DNA of 64,000 nt from Desulfuromonadales bacterium (GCA_027065695.1 JAMONP010000046.1:1-64000); one strand, 5' to 3'; shown: positions 1-10,748, numbered from the stretch's first letter. Numbers and translations: made by a program. Notes: generated by a model from the sequence alone, not told the origin.

Positions 1-1233
<1,233 letters not shown>

Positions 1234-1285
1234 GGACGCTGCTTGCCGCGCCCTTATCTGACAATCAAGGGCACCCGGCGATTAA

Positions 1286-1306
1286 GGGCACCCGCAAGGG
1301 GTGCCC
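1286..1306 (+). terminator. Probable terminator hairpin after eno
   Basis: Perfect 8-bp inverted repeat GGGCACCC/GGGTGCCC (1286-1293, 1299-1306) with a 5-base loop, followed by a moderately T-rich stretch TGTTTATAT. Further half-copies of the arm occur at about 1269 and 1315, so alternative pairings are possible. Confidence 0.55.
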
Positions 1307-1355
1307 TGTTTATATGGGTGCCCAGGTGATTATGGATGGGAGTCAACGGCCAGGG

Positions 1356-1631
1356 TCAAAATAGCGGTTTTCCACCAATGCTCTTCTGTTGGACAATTTC
1401 AACCGCTGCCTGGATACTATCCAACTCCCTTTTGAACTCACCAAGTTCAATCATACTTACAGAACGCGTCAGAACAACTGTCTCTAAAGCATCAAGCTTG
1501 CCTTTCCATTCCATAAAAGGCGTTTCCGGCCACATCTCTGCTAATTTTTTAGCAGTTATATAGCGCAATCTGGGGTCATCCATTGCTTTCATAATAAGAA
1601 TGTTGTTAGCTTTGTTTTTTTTGTTAATCAC
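1356..1631 (-). CDS. Small protein of unknown function, last gene of pilus-tip operon
   Basis: A 91-residue cytosolic-looking protein that I do not recognise. It has no signal peptide, membrane segment or cysteines. A basic, Asn/Lys-rich N-terminus is followed by DDPRLRYITAKKLAEMWPETPF and then an amphipathic helical stretch rich in Leu and Glu. The start is GTG at 1631, preceded by AGGAG with 7-base spacing, which is good evidence that it is translated. It lies 68 bp after the stop of the protease gene in the same direction, so it is probably the last gene of the minor pilin operon. Function unknown. Confidence 0.6.
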   Translation of the reverse strand: MINKKNKANNILIMKAMDDPRLRYITAKKLAEMWPETPFMEWKGKLDALETVVLTRSVSMIELGEFKRELDSIQAAVEIVQQKSIGGKPLF

Positions 1632-1699
1632 CGGCAGGCTCCTTTTTGTATAAAAATTCAGTTTAATCGATCACCACATTTGCGATCTTATAGAATAAG

Positions 1700-2668
1700 C
1701 TAAAATTTCTCTCTGGGAATCAGGACAACCGGAATTTCCTCTATTTCTCCCAATTTTCTTCCCACAGAAAACAGCACTTCAGCCCAGGGTTGATAACTGC
1801 GCACACGCTGAATAAGTTCATCGCGCGACATAAGTTTTTCTCCATCCAGTGCCAGCAGAGCGTCGCCTCTGGAAATTCCGGCATTTGTCAGGGAGCCACC
1901 GCTAAACGTTTGTTGTACAATTATGCCCTCGCTGGCAAAGCCATTACGAGAATCCAGGCCTACTGGCTGTTCCCAAGGTTCCGCCAGCATAGCACCAAGC
2001 GAAACTGTGATTTCATCTTTTTTATCAGCAAGCAGTTTACTCACTCCTTGCAGAGGGCTCATGAAGGCGATTCCCATGGGAGCACCTTTCCAGGCCATCA
2101 GACCACTTTGCAGACCGAGCACCTTGCCTTCAGCGTCGACCCAGGGAGCCCCGGAAAATCCTTCCGGAGTCATGGCGCTGACTGGGAAAACTTCTGTGTA
2201 ACAGCCATTACGATTATTCCATTCAAACTGAGTCTGTGGTTTAGCGACTTCCCCGGAGATCATAATGCCATGCCTGAAAAGAGGCGCACCAAACAGATAC
2301 AGTTTCTGGCCTGCCACGGGCATTTTAGCGGCAATCTGCAAAAAAGAGAAGGCTTTAAGGGAACGTTTGACATGGAATACTGCGATATCCCGGCCCAGAT
2401 CAATAGCGACCAGACGCGCACGCATACGTCCAAAATCCGTGGAGATAACTTCCAGTTTCCCGCCACTCCGAACCAGGTGCGCAGCAGTCAAGCCGACACC
2501 ACCAGGGGAGACAAACCAGCCACTGCCAACCAGCTTGCCATCAACCAGAACCTCAAGGGAAGCTGCCTGCATTCGCGTATAAAGATCATCCCCCCCGGCC
2601 CAACATGGGGGAACAGCAACCAAAAGTAACAACAAGAGAATTGTAGCTGACAATCTCATGAAATACAT
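1700..2668 (-). CDS. Trypsin-like serine protease with C-terminal PDZ domain (HtrA-like), exported
   Basis: An exported S1C-type protease. An N-terminal hydrophobic signal (MRLSATILLLLLLVAV ending near CWAGG) is followed by a chymotrypsin-fold domain with a recognisable triad: His in LTAAHLV, Asp in LGRDIAVF, Ser in GFSGAPW. The last ~80 residues (GIIVQQTFSGGSLTNAGISRGD, then DALLALDGEKL) are a PDZ domain. Only one PDZ is present, so it resembles DegS more than DegP. A TTG 21 bases upstream (2689) is in frame, but ATG at 2668 has a GAG ahead of it and leaves a normal signal peptide. It follows the fimU-like gene by about 25 bp, so it belongs to the pilus-tip operon. A role in processing or quality control of tip proteins is inferred. 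Confidence 0.8.
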   Translation of the reverse strand: MYFMRLSATILLLLLLVAVPPCWAGGDDLYTRMQAASLEVLVDGKLVGSGWFVSPGGVGLTAAHLVRSGGKLEVISTDFGRMRARLVAIDLGRDIAVFHVKRSLKAFSFLQIAAKMPVAGQKLYLFGAPLFRHGIMISGEVAKPQTQFEWNNRNGCYTEVFPVSAMTPEGFSGAPWVDAEGKVLGLQSGLMAWKGAPMGIAFMSPLQGVSKLLADKKDEITVSLGAMLAEPWEQPVGLDSRNGFASEGIIVQQTFSGGSLTNAGISRGDALLALDGEKLMSRDELIQRVRSYQPWAEVLFSVGRKLGEIEEIPVVLIPREKF

Positions 2669-2693
2669 TACAGCTCTTTGCTCATCCAACTCT

Positions 2694-3206
2694 TCATGGT
2701 TTGTCCATCACCACTCTTCCCGTTACTGTGGAGGTGAGACTGATCCGAGACCTGGCAATCAGGGGCGAGCCATCCAAAGGGTCTTCCATAACACAAACAG
2801 CATTGCTCGCCCCATCAGATGTGCCAGTACCATCAGAGGCGAAAGTAAAGTTAATGTCTGCAGTACCCAGACAGTCATTATTGGCACGTATAGCCAGTGG
2901 AGAAGCCAAGTCAACCCAATCCTGAACGACGCTGTTATAAACTGTACTCCCGACGGCACGGTCACCGCGGGTTAGCCGATATCTTCCTGCCGTAACCTCG
3001 AATTCGACTCTGTGTTCACGTTTACTAGCAATAGCCTGACTGCGCGCATGCCGTAAAAGGCCAATAAACCGGTATGAAATATTATTGTAATTAGCATTTT
3101 GACGCCATTCCACCACACTGGGAGCTGCAAATGCCACAATGATAGCCACCATTGTCAAAACGACAATCAATTCTATCAGGCTGAAACCTTTTTCAGAAAC
3201 AGTCAC
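2694..3206 (-). CDS. fimU: Minor pseudopilin, GspH/FimU type
   Basis: Minor type IV pilin or pseudopilin expected to prime pilus assembly at the inner membrane and sit near the pilus tip. The prepilin peptidase site is KG|FSLIE with Glu5 present, and is followed by a hydrophobic helix (LIVVLTMVAIIVAFAAPSV). The WRQNANYNNISYRFIGLLRHARSQAIASKREH region is typical of GspH/FimT/FimU proteins. 170 residues. The start is GTG at 3206 with AGGAG overlapping the stop of the upstream lipoprotein gene, which suggests coupled translation. The family is clear; the symbol rests on position in a pilV-W-X-Y1 cluster. Confidence 0.85.
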   Translation of the reverse strand: MTVSEKGFSLIELIVVLTMVAIIVAFAAPSVVEWRQNANYNNISYRFIGLLRHARSQAIASKREHRVEFEVTAGRYRLTRGDRAVGSTVYNSVVQDWVDLASPLAIRANNDCLGTADINFTFASDGTGTSDGASNAVCVMEDPLDGSPLIARSRISLTSTVTGRVVMDKP

Positions 3207-3212
3207 TTGTAT

Positions 3213-4142
3213 TTACTCCTGCAGGGTCAGGGTGAGAGAGTATTCCTGCCTGGCACTGTTTCCACCTGGATCCACGGCAACTATAGTGACTTGGAATTCG
3301 CCGCTGGTACCCGGCTCAATCTGCCAGACAAGCTCCCCGGTGGTACTATCGATGCTCATGCCATCAGGCCCCTTCTCAAGACGATAAACCAGCGTATCGC
3401 CATCAGGGTCGACTGCTTCAGCTTGATAACTATAACTTAAAGAATTGAATCCTGCTGGTTTGCTCACAAACTTCGGGACACCATCAGCTGGCTGAAAGGC
3501 CAGACTACGATAAACCGGTCCAACATCCCAGGAGTCTCGTGGAGTCACATGGACCATAATAGTCCGATCACGACTAACATATTCGCCAGGGAGCAACGCC
3601 TCTTCTTCACCCTCTATCAGCTTACCATCAACCAACCATTGGAAACTGAAATTAACCTCATCATCATCCTGGTCAAAGGCTTGCGGAACCAGTTCAATAT
3701 CCTCACCAGTGACAAAAGCAGGGTTGACGAAAGCAACTTCGGTGACCTTTGGCGGACTGTTTACTACCAAGGCCGTACTCCTGCTAATTATACCGTCGCA
3801 GTTGACCTGAACTCCGACCTGATCGTCACGCAGAAAGTAGGCATTGGACAGCCGGTCTGAAGCTTCACTTGAGAGCGGACTACCATTAACTTCCCAAGCA
3901 TAGGTGAGCCTGCCACTACAGCCCTTGAGCACAGCCTGAGCTGTGTCAGCGGAAGTCAATGGTGATGGCAACAACAACGCCATAGGTCCAGATGTATCAG
4001 ATGACACGCCAGGACTCTTTTGAGCAGCAACAACCACACTCTTATCAGGCGAATCCTTGCTTTTGACTGCCTGAGATTTATCCTCTACATCACAGGCAGC
4101 CAGCAAGAAGGTTGACATAATTAACCAGAGTACGATTTTCAT
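3213..4142 (-). CDS. Lipoprotein with Ig/cadherin-like domains, in pilY1 operon
   Basis: Predicted outer-envelope lipoprotein of 309 residues. It has a short signal peptide and a lipobox (LLAAC) with the modified Cys at residue 17. It then has a Lys/Ser-rich linker, an Ig-like region with paired cysteines (KGCSGRLTYAWEVNG, VQVNCDG), a second beta domain with an acidic calcium-like patch (AFDQDDDEVNFSFQW), and a C-terminal putative Ig (He_PIG-like) domain containing DPDGDTLVYRLEKGPDGM and TTGELVWQ. It lies 5 bp from pilY1 and is translated just before fimU. I infer that it anchors or stabilises the pilus-tip adhesin PilY1; no specific function is known to me. Confidence 0.7.
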   Translation of the reverse strand: MKIVLWLIMSTFLLAACDVEDKSQAVKSKDSPDKSVVVAAQKSPGVSSDTSGPMALLLPSPLTSADTAQAVLKGCSGRLTYAWEVNGSPLSSEASDRLSNAYFLRDDQVGVQVNCDGIISRSTALVVNSPPKVTEVAFVNPAFVTGEDIELVPQAFDQDDDEVNFSFQWLVDGKLIEGEEEALLPGEYVSRDRTIMVHVTPRDSWDVGPVYRSLAFQPADGVPKFVSKPAGFNSLSYSYQAEAVDPDGDTLVYRLEKGPDGMSIDSTTGELVWQIEPGTSGEFQVTIVAVDPGGNSARQEYSLTLTLQE

Positions 4143-4147
4143 CGCGA

Positions 4148-7100
4148 TTATTCCTGCCGCCAGTAGATAGGAATAACTGTGCCACCTTCCTCGGTCTCAG
4201 CACCGCAAAGGCCACCACCGCAACCTGCCACCCCTCCAGTCGTACCATCATCACGAACGAAGACAACCACACCAGAGGGAATACCTGATGCCATCACCAT
4301 AGAGCGGTCAGAGCGACGCAGCATAACACCAGCTATAATTTTACGATTCTTATCCCTCTTGAATGCCCGCTGATTGGCATCATCAGTAGGGGCACCGTCG
4401 GCGTAGTAGCTACTGAATTCACTGTTATTCGTTGGATCATAATCAAACACGGCTTCGCCGGTTTTGTAATCCATAGCATAAATTGAGCCTACGCCCAGAT
4501 TGCCACTCAGGCATGGGTCGTCAGTAACCACATTTGGCGAATAGGAAGTATAGTAAACCACCTTATTGAAAACTACCGCCGGTGACAGAATCTTTTCACC
4601 GTTACTCTGATCCAGCTTGACAAACCAGCCGTAATAATCCGGGTCATACAGTCGTTGCAAAGTGCATTTAATCGATTTGTCCGTAGGAGTGCAGCTGTCA
4701 GGATTTACGGCAGGTATGGCAACCTGCAATTCATCAGTTGTGACGTTGACCATATCTGCTTCCGTTTTGGCCGTAGTCTGACCACGGTCATAAACCGCAT
4801 ACATCCGGTCTGTTGTGCCCGAGTTCAACGGATGAGCGCGATCGCCGCTACCGAAATAGAGACCGATATAGTTAGGCTCAATGACAACCGATGGCGGGTA
4901 AAGAATCCGTCGGCCATTGGTCACCGGATCTTCTTCACTGATAGTCTGGTCACTCGGGTTCGCAGCAAAAATCCGGGTCCCGGTCCAATCTGAAGTCGAG
5001 GACATACTGGAAACATCGAAACGCCACATCTGCCCGCCGGTATCACCGGCATAGATGAGATCGATATTCTCATCAAAGTTGGAATCGAGCAGCACCAGAT
5101 CGGTGGGAAAGGCGTAGGTAGGATTATCCGCCACCGTCCGGTCACCGTCAGTAACCGCCTGGGCATCGTAGATATACTCCCAGAGCTTGATCGGAGTAGC
5201 ATGCCAGGTCGGCACTCCTGCGGCATCAAGAGTTGCCAACTCCAGGATATAAATTCCCCGGCCACGCGGATTAAATTGAGCGGAGCTACCAGTGCTGGCG
5301 ACATCACCACTATCATTAGCCAGCAGAGTGGTTTCGGTGGTGGCGTCAGAATCATCCGGATAGTTCTGGGTATTACCGTAGCGCAGATCATCATTGGTAT
5401 CATAGCCAGCACCGAAGGCAGCAATCAGACGATCAGAACCACCCACCCTGACCTTACCGAAGGTCGCAGCAGACCAGGTCTCACCTAACTCACTGAAACC
5501 AGCTGAAAAATTGTTAAGTTCGCCAACATACTTGGGCGCCAGCGGGTTGGTCACATCGAGGGCATAGTAGGCACCACGGGATTGACCTGCAGCCAGAGTG
5601 TCACTACCGGCACCACGACGCATGCCAAAAAGCAACAGAACTTTGTCCAGAGCACCATTATCGGTTACCCCATAAGGATCAGAATCATCGGCAGCCAGTT
5701 CTGCGGCCGGGCCAATATTACCATCTTTGTCATTATCCCAGACCAGAACCCGCGGGCTGGCATCGAGGAAATAATTGTGAATATTGTTACCCAGATTCGA
5801 CAGATTTTTCAACGCCACAGGTGGAATAAATGACCAGAGTTCTTTACCGTCGGCATCTCTGAAGGCATGTAATTGACCATCATTACCACCTAAGTAAATA
5901 ATCGTACCATTCTTGGTAATATCGGCCTCTTCAGTGAGCAAATATTTGTTATAGGACTGAATAACCGGTTTCGAGTGCAGGATATCACCCATAATCCAGT
6001 CGCGTTTTTCGGTGACATCACCGTCAAGATCCACGTCGTAGACATCAATACCATCACGAACATAATCGATCAGGGCGTCACGCTGGGCAATGGTAGCTAC
6101 CCCCATGTCCGATGGTAAAACTGTGGCATTGGTTTTAACAAAACGATTAGAAATATGTGTCAAATCATTTTCCGTACCGTTATAAATATAAACCTGCCGC
6201 GGATCGCTAGCGAAGTTACGATCAACCAGCAACGCACCTACGCCACCCTCGTCAACATTGCTGCCATCGGGATTAACCGACCAGAAAGAAGTAGCTGTGG
6301 CGAGGAACCTGCCGTTAGCATCGGTAGCCAGGACGCCGTTTTTATCAACCACATCACCGTTGTCATTCAAACCAAACTTTTTCAGATTACCTTTCCAGTC
6401 GGTATTGGTTATCGGCTTGAAAAAACCGAGATAAACCCGTTTGCCGCTGAAGGTCTTGTTCTCAGGGTTGGTCGGCACCACCGGAGCAACAAATGAGGAG
6501 TTGACTTCAAGAATCTGGCCGATAATCGAGGTCAGGGCTCCAGTCAGGGTCTGGTAACTGGAAGCAAGGTATGCCGTGCCACCACCATTATCGGCGGTAT
6601 CCTGCAACAGTTTGACCGCATCGGCATTAGAACTACCCAGACCAAAACCGATAGTGAAGGTCAGAATATTCTGCGTGCCAGCATAAGTGGGAGACTGATC
6701 TATATCGTGCAGGTAAGCAGCAATGTCATCCAGAGAATCCAGCGGATTACTGTTGCCATCATTGTCACAGTCACCATCGCCGCAGATGGTAGTAAGAAAA
6801 GACTCATCATCCTTGGTTGCCATACCGTCGCTGATGACGATAACGTAAGTCTGCTGGCAACTGGCAGTGATCGGCGAAGTGTAGGTAAGACCACTGGTAA
6901 AAGCACTGCTTTTGCCTTGGAAATAACGCATCGACTCGTAGAGAGTCTCGCCCAAAGGAGTCCAGTCCTCAGCAGGCAAACCTTGCACAATTTCAATCAG
7001 AGCATCTTCATTGGTGTAAGAGACCAAAGTATTTGCTGCATCGATATAGGTGTGAACCAAGGTCATGTCCTTGATTGCAGAATTATAGCTTTTGCCATCA

Positions 7101-8128
7101 ACCGTCTGTGTAACCAGTTTGCCGCCATCTTGTGAGTTGTTAAACCGCATAAGACCGAAATTTACCCCATCAGTAGAGGCAATCAAATCTTCAACCACAT
7201 TGCGAGCAACGGTGTTTTTGGACTCTGTAGTAGTAGTGCAAATCATGCCCGGAGTAGCACTAACGGCACTGGAGGTGCCAGCAGTGATGGCGGTGTCGGC
7301 ATAGAGGGTATCCTCAACCGGGCTGTCGGTCGAAACGGTGCCACCGCCGGTAGTGTTATACCAGACGATCCAGTTGCCGGTTGCATAGTAACGATTTTTG
7401 CTTTTTGCTTTACACTTGTCAGTACCGCTTTTCAACTTCTTCTTACCAATATAGAGGCCCTTTTTGGATAGTTTATTACGCAGCGGCCTACAAGTTTTAT
7501 TAGAAGAGATGTCGACATAGTCCATTTTCTCTTCCCATTTGTCGTCACTACAAGTGCCGTTGTTCCAGTCTTTGCGATCACACTTGTAGATGACATTGCG
7601 ATCACATCTATTGTCGCCTTCTTCGCAATATTTTTGCCAGACGCCATCGGTATAGTCATAACTAGGGTCATACTTTCCTGACACTGGCGCTACGACGGTA
7701 CAGGCATCTCCGGTACCATCACCATCAGTATCGAGCTGATCGGCATTGGCAACTGCCGGGCAGTTATCCACATTGTCTGCGATGCCATCGCCATCAGAGT
7801 CAGGCCAGGTGGTATTATCATCACAAACATCACCAATGCCATCACCATCGGTATCAAGTTGATCGCTATTCGGATTCAAAGGACAATTATCGTCAACGTC
7901 ATTAATACCATCACCATCCTGATCAGGATCAGGAACACATATCTCGACGTCAACGTCACCCCCCATACTCCCGGAGGTATCGAAAATAATCAGCACGTTC
8001 GGTTTGACGAGAGCCGTTTCTCCCCCATAGATTGCTGTATCACTGATATAGTCATCAGGATCGGCAAAAGCCAGACTGGGTAGCATCAGCGCCAGTATCG
8101 ATAAGATAGTTATCAGACTGCTTTTCAT
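4148..8128 (-). CDS. pilY1: Type IV pilus tip adhesin PilY1, with thrombospondin type-3 repeats inside its vWA domain
   Basis: Large secreted pilus-tip and biogenesis factor, 1326 residues. The start is ATG at 8128 with AAGGAG 6 bases upstream; an earlier in-frame codon lacks support. Signal peptide [23 protein letters not shown] von Willebrand A domain opens with MIDAS motif DTSGSMGG (about residue 50) and is immediately interrupted by three DxDxDGxxD-type calcium repeats (about 63-145, for example [13 protein letters not shown]). A Cys/Lys-rich segment follows, then the rest of the vWA ([15 protein letters not shown]). The C-terminal half is the PilY1 beta-propeller ([42 protein letters not shown]), with a calcium-type loop [10 protein letters not shown]. 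It lies between a small secreted protein and a lipoprotein in the minor pilin operon. Confidence 0.95.
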   Translation of the reverse strand: MKSSLITILSILALMLPSLAFADPDDYISDTAIYGGETALVKPNVLIIFDTSGSMGGDVDVEICVPDPDQDGDGINDVDDNCPLNPNSDQLDTDGDGIGDVCDDNTTWPDSDGDGIADNVDNCPAVANADQLDTDGDGTGDACTVVAPVSGKYDPSYDYTDGVWQKYCEEGDNRCDRNVIYKCDRKDWNNGTCSDDKWEEKMDYVDISSNKTCRPLRNKLSKKGLYIGKKKLKSGTDKCKAKSKNRYYATGNWIVWYNTTGGGTVSTDSPVEDTLYADTAITAGTSSAVSATPGMICTTTTESKNTVARNVVEDLIASTDGVNFGLMRFNNSQDGGKLVTQTVDGKSYNSAIKDMTLVHTYIDAANTLVSYTNEDALIEIVQGLPAEDWTPLGETLYESMRYFQGKSSAFTSGLTYTSPITASCQQTYVIVISDGMATKDDESFLTTICGDGDCDNDGNSNPLDSLDDIAAYLHDIDQSPTYAGTQNILTFTIGFGLGSSNADAVKLLQDTADNGGGTAYLASSYQTLTGALTSIIGQILEVNSSFVAPVVPTNPENKTFSGKRVYLGFFKPITNTDWKGNLKKFGLNDNGDVVDKNGVLATDANGRFLATATSFWSVNPDGSNVDEGGVGALLVDRNFASDPRQVYIYNGTENDLTHISNRFVKTNATVLPSDMGVATIAQRDALIDYVRDGIDVYDVDLDGDVTEKRDWIMGDILHSKPVIQSYNKYLLTEEADITKNGTIIYLGGNDGQLHAFRDADGKELWSFIPPVALKNLSNLGNNIHNYFLDASPRVLVWDNDKDGNIGPAAELAADDSDPYGVTDNGALDKVLLLFGMRRGAGSDTLAAGQSRGAYYALDVTNPLAPKYVGELNNFSAGFSELGETWSAATFGKVRVGGSDRLIAAFGAGYDTNDDLRYGNTQNYPDDSDATTETTLLANDSGDVASTGSSAQFNPRGRGIYILELATLDAAGVPTWHATPIKLWEYIYDAQAVTDGDRTVADNPTYAFPTDLVLLDSNFDENIDLIYAGDTGGQMWRFDVSSMSSTSDWTGTRIFAANPSDQTISEEDPVTNGRRILYPPSVVIEPNYIGLYFGSGDRAHPLNSGTTDRMYAVYDRGQTTAKTEADMVNVTTDELQVAIPAVNPDSCTPTDKSIKCTLQRLYDPDYYGWFVKLDQSNGEKILSPAVVFNKVVYYTSYSPNVVTDDPCLSGNLGVGSIYAMDYKTGEAVFDYDPTNNSEFSSYYADGAPTDDANQRAFKRDKNRKIIAGVMLRRSDRSMVMASGIPSGVVVFVRDDGTTGGVAGCGGGLCGAETEEGGTVIPIYWRQE

Positions 8129-8180
8129 GGCATTCTCCTTCTCATCCCGCATTGACCGGGAGCAAAGTTCTGGTCAATCA

Positions 8181-8543
8181 TTATTGGTTGCCCTTCTTCG
8201 TGGACCGGGATGATTGGTAGTTAAGAAAATTTCCCAGAGCGAAATCCATTCCTTCTGCGAAGCCAAGGCAAGCACCGCTGTCGGAAAGATTGCCAGCCCA
8301 GCGGCCACTGTTACGCAGAGCTGAGCGTGCCTGCCCACAGGAAATGTTGGTCATGGTACTAAACCTGCTACTTGGATAATAGACATCATGTTGTCTTTTT
8401 AACTGATAAATGCGATCAGCCTTGAATGGCCCGGAGTAAGTAACTCTTGACTGATAATAGGATCTTGCCTCTTTTTTGCTGGCAAACGTCACTTGTGGAA
8501 CCAGAAGCGCCAGCATCATGATAAGAATCAATATTTTTGTCAT
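8181..8543 (-). CDS. Small secreted protein of unknown function between pilX and pilY1
   Basis: A 120-residue protein that I do not recognise. It has a clear Sec signal peptide (MTKILILIMMLALLVPQVTFA) and a mature part of about 99 residues that is basic and Ser/Tyr-rich. Two cysteines (SCGQARS and GACLGF) could form one disulfide. The start ATG has GGGAGG 6-7 bases upstream. It lies 22 bp after pilX and 52 bp before pilY1 on the same strand. Its position among minor pilins suggests a periplasmic or surface accessory of the tip complex, but this is inference from context only. Confidence 0.7.
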   Translation of the reverse strand: MTKILILIMMLALLVPQVTFASKKEARSYYQSRVTYSGPFKADRIYQLKRQHDVYYPSSRFSTMTNISCGQARSALRNSGRWAGNLSDSGACLGFAEGMDFALGNFLNYQSSRSTKKGNQ

Positions 8544-8565
8544 CTAAACCTCCCTTTGAGATGAT

Positions 8566-9096
8566 TTATTTAGGAACTATCTTGGCCACCATAACGCTCA
8601 CCACTGCCCGCGACGGGTTGGAGTGACCAGGAGTATCGGGATAAATACCAACCGTTGAAATGGCATAGTTGAGCGCTTTAAATGTGGTGGCATCTGAGCC
8701 TATGCCAACCGGCGGCGTGCCGGTGCCGATATAACTGACCAAATTGTCGCCACTGGGATCCAGGCCTGACTTGCCGTCCTTAATGTAGCTGCGGTGCAAA
8801 GTGCCGCCACTATCAGTATCATTATAAAGGTCAACGTCACTGCTGCTGGTTGCGGCAGCCTTAATCGCATATTCAGTCGCACGGTCAGCGGCATAAAAAG
8901 CCTGTCTGGAATCACGATAATTACTGGTCAACTGAATCTCAGAGGTCGAAAGTGACATTAGGGTCGCCCCCATAAGGCTCATAACCGCCAAGAGTACTAT
9001 GGCCACGATCAGAGCCATGCCACGTTCATCATGCCAGCGCTGCATGAGTTGGCGATGCGATTGGCTAGCGGTCATCTTTTTCAAGTTACTGTGCAT
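8566..9096 (-). CDS. pilX: Minor pilin PilX
   Basis: Minor type IV pilin, 176 residues. It has a basic N-terminal leader of about 26 residues, then ERG|MALIVAIVLLAVMSLMGATLMSLS, the PilX N-terminal helix. The position normally held by Glu5 is Val, so this subunit cannot make the usual E5 contact with a subunit ahead of it; that would fit a place at the extreme tip. STSEIQLTSNYRDSRQAFYAADRATEYA follows, typical of PilX. RBS AGAGG lies 8 bases before ATG. It lies 22 bp after pilW and is followed by the small secreted protein. Confidence 0.88.
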   Translation of the reverse strand: MHSNLKKMTASQSHRQLMQRWHDERGMALIVAIVLLAVMSLMGATLMSLSTSEIQLTSNYRDSRQAFYAADRATEYAIKAAATSSSDVDLYNDTDSGGTLHRSYIKDGKSGLDPSGDNLVSYIGTGTPPVGIGSDATTFKALNYAISTVGIYPDTPGHSNPSRAVVSVMVAKIVPK

Positions 9097-9118
9097 AGAT
9101 ATAACCTCTTAAAACGTT

Positions 9119-9970
9119 TCAGTTTCTGATACGAGCGATAGTAGCCAGAGTCCTCTGACGGACGACACGATCAAGCTGACTGTCGGTATCGGAAGTCATG
9201 ACCAAACGGATAGCAACCGTATTTTCAAGATCATCACTCTGCAAATTGTTGGCATCTGCCTCAGTACCATCATTGAGAAGATAAGCGAACTGCAGGTCAC
9301 TGACGTCAGCAGCAATCTCCTGGGCAACACCACCATCAGCCTGTCTCGTCAATGACGTAGCATTAAGAGTCCAGCTTATGGTCGAAGGATCAGCGGCACC
9401 AGCAGGAACCAGAGCGAAGAGATCCCCGGCTTTGTAAAGAACCATAAAAGAATTGGTAAACCCTCTGACCGTCATAGTCGAGGCCGCCCGAACAATCGCC
9501 GTTATGGTAAGGTCGACATTGACCGGCTGACTGCCGTCATTCGGACGAATCAACCGAACCGTATCACCGACAGCGAAAGGGTCGGTCATCTCCGGTGTGG
9601 TAAGCGTAAAGGTGACTTCGCTGGTCGGAGTAACGGTACCAGATATTGTCTGGTCACTGTCCAGAGTGGCAAACTGATAGCGAGTCGATGCGGTGAGCAG
9701 ATTGAGAGTGCTGGCATTTGAACCAGCCGCTAAAGCAACTGTACCACTCGGGATCAGGAAACCGGCCATCCTGACATCACGGCTGAAAAGATCTAAAGCC
9801 ACGCGCAGACTCTGCTGGACGTCAACAACCTCTTCCTGATTATAGGTAGTACGCTGCATGCCCATATAAACTGAATAGAGGCTGGTCATTACCAGGCCGG
9901 TAATGGCCAGGACCACCAGAATCTCAACCAGAGTGAAGCCTTTAGTGCTATTCCGAGGTGTACGTTTCAT
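9119..9970 (-). CDS. pilW: Minor pilin PilW
   Basis: Minor type IV pilin of the PilW family, 283 residues. The processing site STKG|FTLVEILVVLAITGLVM has Glu5, and VVDVQQSLRVALDLFSRDVRMAGF is the PilW signature region. The remainder is a large beta-rich globular domain. Its ATG overlaps the pilV stop by one base (TGATG), so translation is coupled. It is part of the pilV-W-X-Y1 set that primes pilus assembly and presents PilY1. Confidence 0.92.
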   Translation of the reverse strand: MKRTPRNSTKGFTLVEILVVLAITGLVMTSLYSVYMGMQRTTYNQEEVVDVQQSLRVALDLFSRDVRMAGFLIPSGTVALAAGSNASTLNLLTASTRYQFATLDSDQTISGTVTPTSEVTFTLTTPEMTDPFAVGDTVRLIRPNDGSQPVNVDLTITAIVRAASTMTVRGFTNSFMVLYKAGDLFALVPAGAADPSTISWTLNATSLTRQADGGVAQEIAADVSDLQFAYLLNDGTEADANNLQSDDLENTVAIRLVMTSDTDSQLDRVVRQRTLATIARIRN

Positions 9971-10404
9971 CAGAGGAACCTCTTGAAGTTAGTCAAGCTG
10001 GCAGTGCGACCACTGGGACTGGTGACGACGACCGTAACTCTGGCAATATCGCTAATTGGGTCGTTAGTACTGACACTCCAGACCGCACTGTAGCTGCCAG
10101 CCCCGGGCAGAACCAGTTCGGTCGCTGCCGAGCTGTCATCTAAATCCCAAACGATATCGCTAACAGTGGTACGAAAAATCGGATCCCCCTGATTCTTCGC
10201 ACTAATCTCCTCCATGACCCCCTGAGCAATGGAGATTGCCACAGAGCGGGTATTGGCCCCGGCGTTATAGCGGATCGACTGCACCTGAAGTCCGGCGATG
10301 CCCAGCAAACCGATAGCCAGGATGGTGATCGCTATCAGTAGCTCGACCAGGGAAAAACCCTGTTGTGATTTTAGTTTTTGCTGTAAATGAGAAACGTAAT
10401 TCAT
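9970..10404 (-). CDS. pilV: Minor pilin PilV
   Basis: Minor type IV pilin, 144 residues. QQG|FSLVELLIAITILAIGLLGIAGLQ is a canonical prepilin leader with Glu5. RSVAISIAQGVMEEISAKNQ is typical of the PilV/GspI side of the family. A GTG two codons upstream (10410) is in frame, but the AGGG element is better spaced for ATG at 10404. It is the first gene of the minor pilin operon, preceded by a 344-bp gene-free stretch that probably holds the operon promoter. Confidence 0.9.
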   Translation of the reverse strand: MNYVSHLQQKLKSQQGFSLVELLIAITILAIGLLGIAGLQVQSIRYNAGANTRSVAISIAQGVMEEISAKNQGDPIFRTTVSDIVWDLDDSSAATELVLPGAGSYSAVWSVSTNDPISDIARVTVVVTSPSGRTASLTNFKRFL

Positions 10405-10748
10405 GGTCACCTGCCCTACATTAAAGGCTTCAATCTTGATAATTAAACTACAGCCCGGATTTCTTTAACTTCCTTAGATTAGAGAGAATAAAATCCTTGT
10501 CCTTATGGACCAGCCTTGATTGGTCACGTTACACACGAACCTAATTAACAGCAATTTCCATACCGACCAAACAACAACGGCCAAAAAGACAGAAGCTACC
10601 GTTACTCCTCTCTTTTTGAAACAATGATATGCTGACACCCTAGCGACAGAATGCAAACTTTGCATAGCATTGTGCAAAAAAGGATATAAAAGTTGTAACT
10701 AAGGAGCCTGCCAGACAATCCATGATCATCTGACAGGCTCCAGTTCTT
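10405..10748. promoter_or_regulatory. Gene-free region between the regulator gene and pilV: operon leader and candidate operator
   Basis: AT-rich 344-bp intergenic stretch. Seen in it are a terminator for the upstream regulator gene (10703-10741) and a perfect palindrome ATGCAAA-C-TTTGCAT at 10651-10665. Just beside the palindrome, on the minus strand, TTGCAC-N6-ATGCA is one base too long to fit a sigma-54 -24/-12 promoter. No ORF with an RBS was found. The pilV operon promoter is expected here; which sigma factor reads it cannot be told from the bases. Confidence 0.4.
10703..10741 (-). terminator. Hairpin after the NtrC-type regulator gene (dispersed repeat family)
   Basis: Inverted repeat GGAGCCTG/CAGGCTCC (10703-10710, 10734-10741), extended by imperfect inner pairs around a CATGATC loop. 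It lies 8 bases downstream of the regulator stop. The downstream T-run is weak. The sequence is related to elements after frr, long-form ilvC and rseP. Confidence 0.55.

Noticed and set aside
1790..2629. 279-codon open frame on the plus strand
   Set aside because: Lies entirely opposite the protease gene, which has signal peptide, catalytic triad and PDZ domain; the plus-strand protein has no recognisable features.
8566..9096. PilX as a broken pilin because Glu5 is absent
   Set aside because: Loss of Glu5 is known for some tip-located pseudopilins (GspK-type); the rest of the PilX N-terminal region is intact.
10650..10680. Possible sigma-54 (-24/-12) promoter for the pilV operon
   Set aside because: TTGCAC and ATGCA on the minus strand are separated by 6 bases where 5 are needed, and the -24 GG is TG; spacing of this promoter class is strict.
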